Of a DNA stretch of 64,000 bases, positions 61,001-64,000 are shown in pieces. The DNA comes from Eretmocerus hayati (taxonomy: Eukaryota > Arthropoda > Insecta > Hymenoptera > Aphelinidae): positions 85,302,748 through 85,366,747 of the forward strand of contig CM056742.1 in the NCBI GenBank assembly GCA_029851415.1. The letters run 5' to 3'. Numbering within the stretch: position 1 is the stretch's first letter; the number at the start of each line of letters is the position of its first letter. The notes under the pieces are model-generated. The model worked only from the letters and a program-made list of their open reading frames with translations. It searched no databases and was not told the DNA's origin. Position numbers and translations under genes: made by a program.

Positions 61001-64000
61001 TAGTATTATAAGGGGTGACCCACGTTCGAGGCACATAGTGTTAGGAGAGGTGGCCCACATTCGGGGTATGTAGTGTTATGATAGGTGGCCCACATTCGGA
61101 GCAAGTGTTGCCCCCATTGAGGGCATATAGTGTTACAAGAGGTGGCCCACATTTGAGGCATATAGTCTTAAAGAAGATGACCCACATTCGGGGCACATAG
61201 TGTTATAAGAGATGGCCCACACCAAGGGCATATAGACTCATAGGAGGTGGATCACATCCGGAGTAGGGGTGGCCCGTATTCGAGGCATATAGTGTTTTAA
61301 GTGGCGGCCCACATCCGAGGCATGGAGTGTGATACGAGGTGGCTCACATTCGGGGCGTATTGTCTCATAGAGGGTGGCCCACATCCGAGGCATATAGTAT
61401 CATGGAAGGTGGCCCACATTCGGGGAATGTTGAGTTTAAGAGGTCGCCCCTTATTTGGGGCATGTAGCTCTGTGAAGGGTGGCCCACATTCGGGACATTT
61501 AGTCTCATAGAAGATGGCCCACATCCGGGGCATATAGTGTGATGACAGGTGGCCCACATTCGGGGCATATTGTGTCATTATGAGTGGCCCACGTTCGAGG
61601 CTTATCGTCCTATAGAAGGTGGCCCACATTCGGGGCATATAGTGGTGAAATACGTGGCCCACATTCGGGGCGAGGCTTGGCCCTCATTCGTGGCAAGTGT
61701 GGCCCACATTCGGGGTTAATAGTGTTATAATAGGGTGCCCACATTCGAGGCACATAGTGTGATAAGAGGTGGCCCACATTCGGGGCATGTAGCGTTATGA
61801 TAGGTGGCCCACATTTAGAGCCAGTTTTCCCCTTATTCGGGGCATATAGTGTTACAAGAGGTGGCCCACATTCGAGGCATATGGTGTGATGAGGTGTGGC
61901 CCACATTCGGGGCATATAGTGTGATGAGGGGTGGCCCACATTCGGGGCATATAGTGTTATAATAGGTGGCCCACATTCGTGACATATAGTGTGATAAGAG
62001 GTGGCCCATATTCGGGACATATAGTGTTATAAGAGGTGGCCCACATTCGGCGCATATAGTGTGATAAGGCGTGGCCCATATTCGGAGCATGTAGTGTTAT
62101 GAGGGGTAGCCCATTCGGGGCAAGGGTGGCCCTCATTCGGAGCATAACGTCTTATAGAAGGTGGATCACATTCGGGGCATATAGGGTTATGAGAGGTGGC
62201 CCACAGTCGAGGCATCTACTCTTATAGAAGAGGGCCCACATTCGGAGCAAGGGTGACCCTTATTCGAGGCATATAGTGTTATAAGAGGTGGCCCACATAC
62301 GAGGCATATAGTGTGATGAGAGGTAATCCACGTTCGGGGCAAGGGTTGCAGATTTTCGGGGCATATTGTCTCATGAGGGTGGCCCACATTTGGGGCAGAT
62401 AGTGTTATAAGAGGTGGCCTACATTCGGGTCATATAGTTTTATAAAAGGTGGCCCACAATTCAAGCAAGGGTGGCCCATATCCGGGGGATATAGTGTTAT
62501 AAGAGGTGGCCCACATTCGAGGCATATAGTGTGATAAGAGGTGGCCCACATTCGGGCCAAGGGTAGCCCACATTCGGGGCACATAGTATTATAATAGGTG
62601 GCCCACATTCGAGGCATATAGTGTTATAGGGGAAGGCCAACATTCGGGCATATAGTGTTATGAAAGGTGGCACACATTCGGGGCAAGTGTGGCCCATATT
62701 CTTGGCAGGGGTGACCCACATTCGGGGCATATTGTCTTACATTTGCGGCATATAGTAGTATAAGAGGTAGCCCACATTTGGGGTATTTAGTGTTATAAAG
62801 GTGGCCCAAATTCGAGGCATATAGTGTTATGATAGGTGGCCCACATTCGGGGCATATAGTGTCATAAGAGGTTGCCCACATTCGGGGCATATAGTGTGAT
62901 AAGGAGTGGCCCAGGTTCGGGGCATGTAGTGTTATGATAGGTGGCCTACATTCGGGGCATATAGTGTTATAAGAGGTGGCCCTGATCCGGGCCATATAGT
63001 GTTATAAGAGGTGGCCAACATTCGGGGCATATAGTGTTATGATAATTGGCCCACATTCGGGCCATATCGTGTTATAAGAGGTGGCCGACATTCAGGTGGC
63101 CCACATTCGGGGCACATAGTGTTATAATAGGTGGCCCACATTTGGGGCAAGGGTGGCCAACATTCGGAGCAAGGCTGGCCCACATTCGGGGCATATAGTG
63201 TTATAACAGGTGGCCCACATTCGGAGCAAGGGTGGCCCACATTCGGGGCATATAGAGTTATAAGAGGTGGCCTACATTTGCGGCATATAGTGTGATAAGA
63301 GGTCGCCCATATTCGGGGCATGTAGAGTTATAATAGGTGGCCCCCATTCGGGGCATATAGTGTCATAAGAGGTGGCCCACATCCGGGGCAAGAGTGGCCC
63401 ATATTCGGGGCGTATTGTCTCATAGAGGGTGGCCAACATCCGAGGCATATAGTATCATAGAAGGTGGACCACATTCGGGGAATGTTGAGTTTAAGATGTC
63501 GGCCCTTATTTGGGGCATGTAGCTCTGTGGAGGGTGGCCCACATTCGGGGCATTTAGTCTCATAGGAGGACGCCCATATCCGGGGCATATTGTGTGATGA
63601 CAGGTGGCCCACATCCGGGGCATATAGTGTTATAATGAGTGACCCACATTCGAGACATATCGACTCATAAAAGGTGGCCCACATTCGGGGCATATGGTGG
63701 TGTAATACGTGGCCCACATTCGGGGCGAGGATGGCCCACATTCTTGGCAAGGGTGGCCCACATTCGGGGCACATAGTGTTATAATAGGGTGCCCACATTC
63801 AGGGCATATAGTGTTATAAGAGGTGACCCACATTCGGGGCATATAGTATTATAAGGGGTGACCCATGTTCGAGGCACATAGTGTGATGAGAGGTGGCCCA
63901 CATTCGGGGCATGTAGTGTTATGATAAGTGGCCCACATTCGGGGCATATAGTCTTATAGAAAGTGGCCCACTTTCGGGGCATATAGTGTTATGAGAGGTG
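58082..64000 (-). repeat. 35-bp satellite, continuation to the window end
   Basis: Same unit and orientation as the array before the LTR-like insertion. It contains two further copies of a multi-kb segment: 46.97-47.98 kb matches 58.1-59.05 kb (offset 11,160, then 11,068 after a 92-bp loss) and about 61.3-62.4 kb (a further ~3,320-3,340). The array runs off the end of the window, so its full size is unknown. Confidence 0.97.

Noticed and set aside
43568..64000. Dozens of 60-223-codon minus-strand frames with CPECGPP and PRMWATSY repeats
   Set aside because: They are translations of the 35-bp satellite, open in all three frames at once, with no start, splice or domain logic. I treat them as repeat by-products.

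Overview
This is eukaryotic, repeat-dominated DNA, almost certainly from an arthropod and most likely an insect. The reasons are the mix of element families (a copia-type pol, a Polinton DNA polymerase B, CR1/L2-like non-LTR elements with a PHD-finger ORF1, a Tnp2-like transposase, TA-target MITEs), consensus splice sites, and an arthropod-type initiator (TCAGT) about 30 bases after a TATA box. I cannot name the species. No prokaryotic gene, rRNA or CRISPR array is present, and no clearly intact conserved host gene is visible.

Layout. Positions 1-5.5 kb are AT-rich and non-coding, with a four-copy ~105-bp repeat, a tRNA-like Pol III sequence and a family of C-tract repeats. At 6.27-9.06 kb a 317-bp tandem array is split by a 1,300-bp compound insertion flanked by 15-bp direct repeats. 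At 10.1-12.2 kb lies a decayed copia-type pol with its 3' LTR, and at 12.2-12.96 kb a palindrome-rich GGTACC repeat. At 13.15-16.6 kb is a truncated, frameshifted Polinton PolB gene that ends in a near-perfect hairpin just before its catalytic motif C.

At 17.28-31.3 kb two related non-LTR retrotransposons lie head to tail on the minus strand. Copy A is interrupted in its 3' UTR by a complete 4.4-kb LTR element (868-bp LTRs, tRNA-Lys-like PBS) that encodes no recognisable Gag or Pol but carries a GC-rich gene with its own TATA/initiator promoter. Copy B is interrupted by a 912-bp TA-target MITE. At 31.3-33.9 kb there are two divergently arranged candidate genes, one with two homologous 63-nt-type micro-exons and one encoding an AT-hook protein, separated by a small MITE. 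A pogo-like MITE sits at 34.4-35.2 kb, followed by several short-motif repeat patches.

From 38.3 kb to the window end a 35-bp satellite dominates. It runs in plus orientation at 38.3-39.1 kb and in minus orientation from 43.6 kb onward. Between these inverted arrays sits a nearly full-length Tnp2/EnSpm(CACTA)-like transposase with two frameshifts. I infer that the 20-kb satellite arose by expansion of the transposon's subterminal repeats. The minus array has nested higher-order repeats (129 bp, ~2.8 kb and multi-kb duplications) and is interrupted by a 1.4-kb LTR-like insertion with an AGTA target duplication. The unit is free of stop codons in all three frames on one strand, so its many open frames should not be read as genes.
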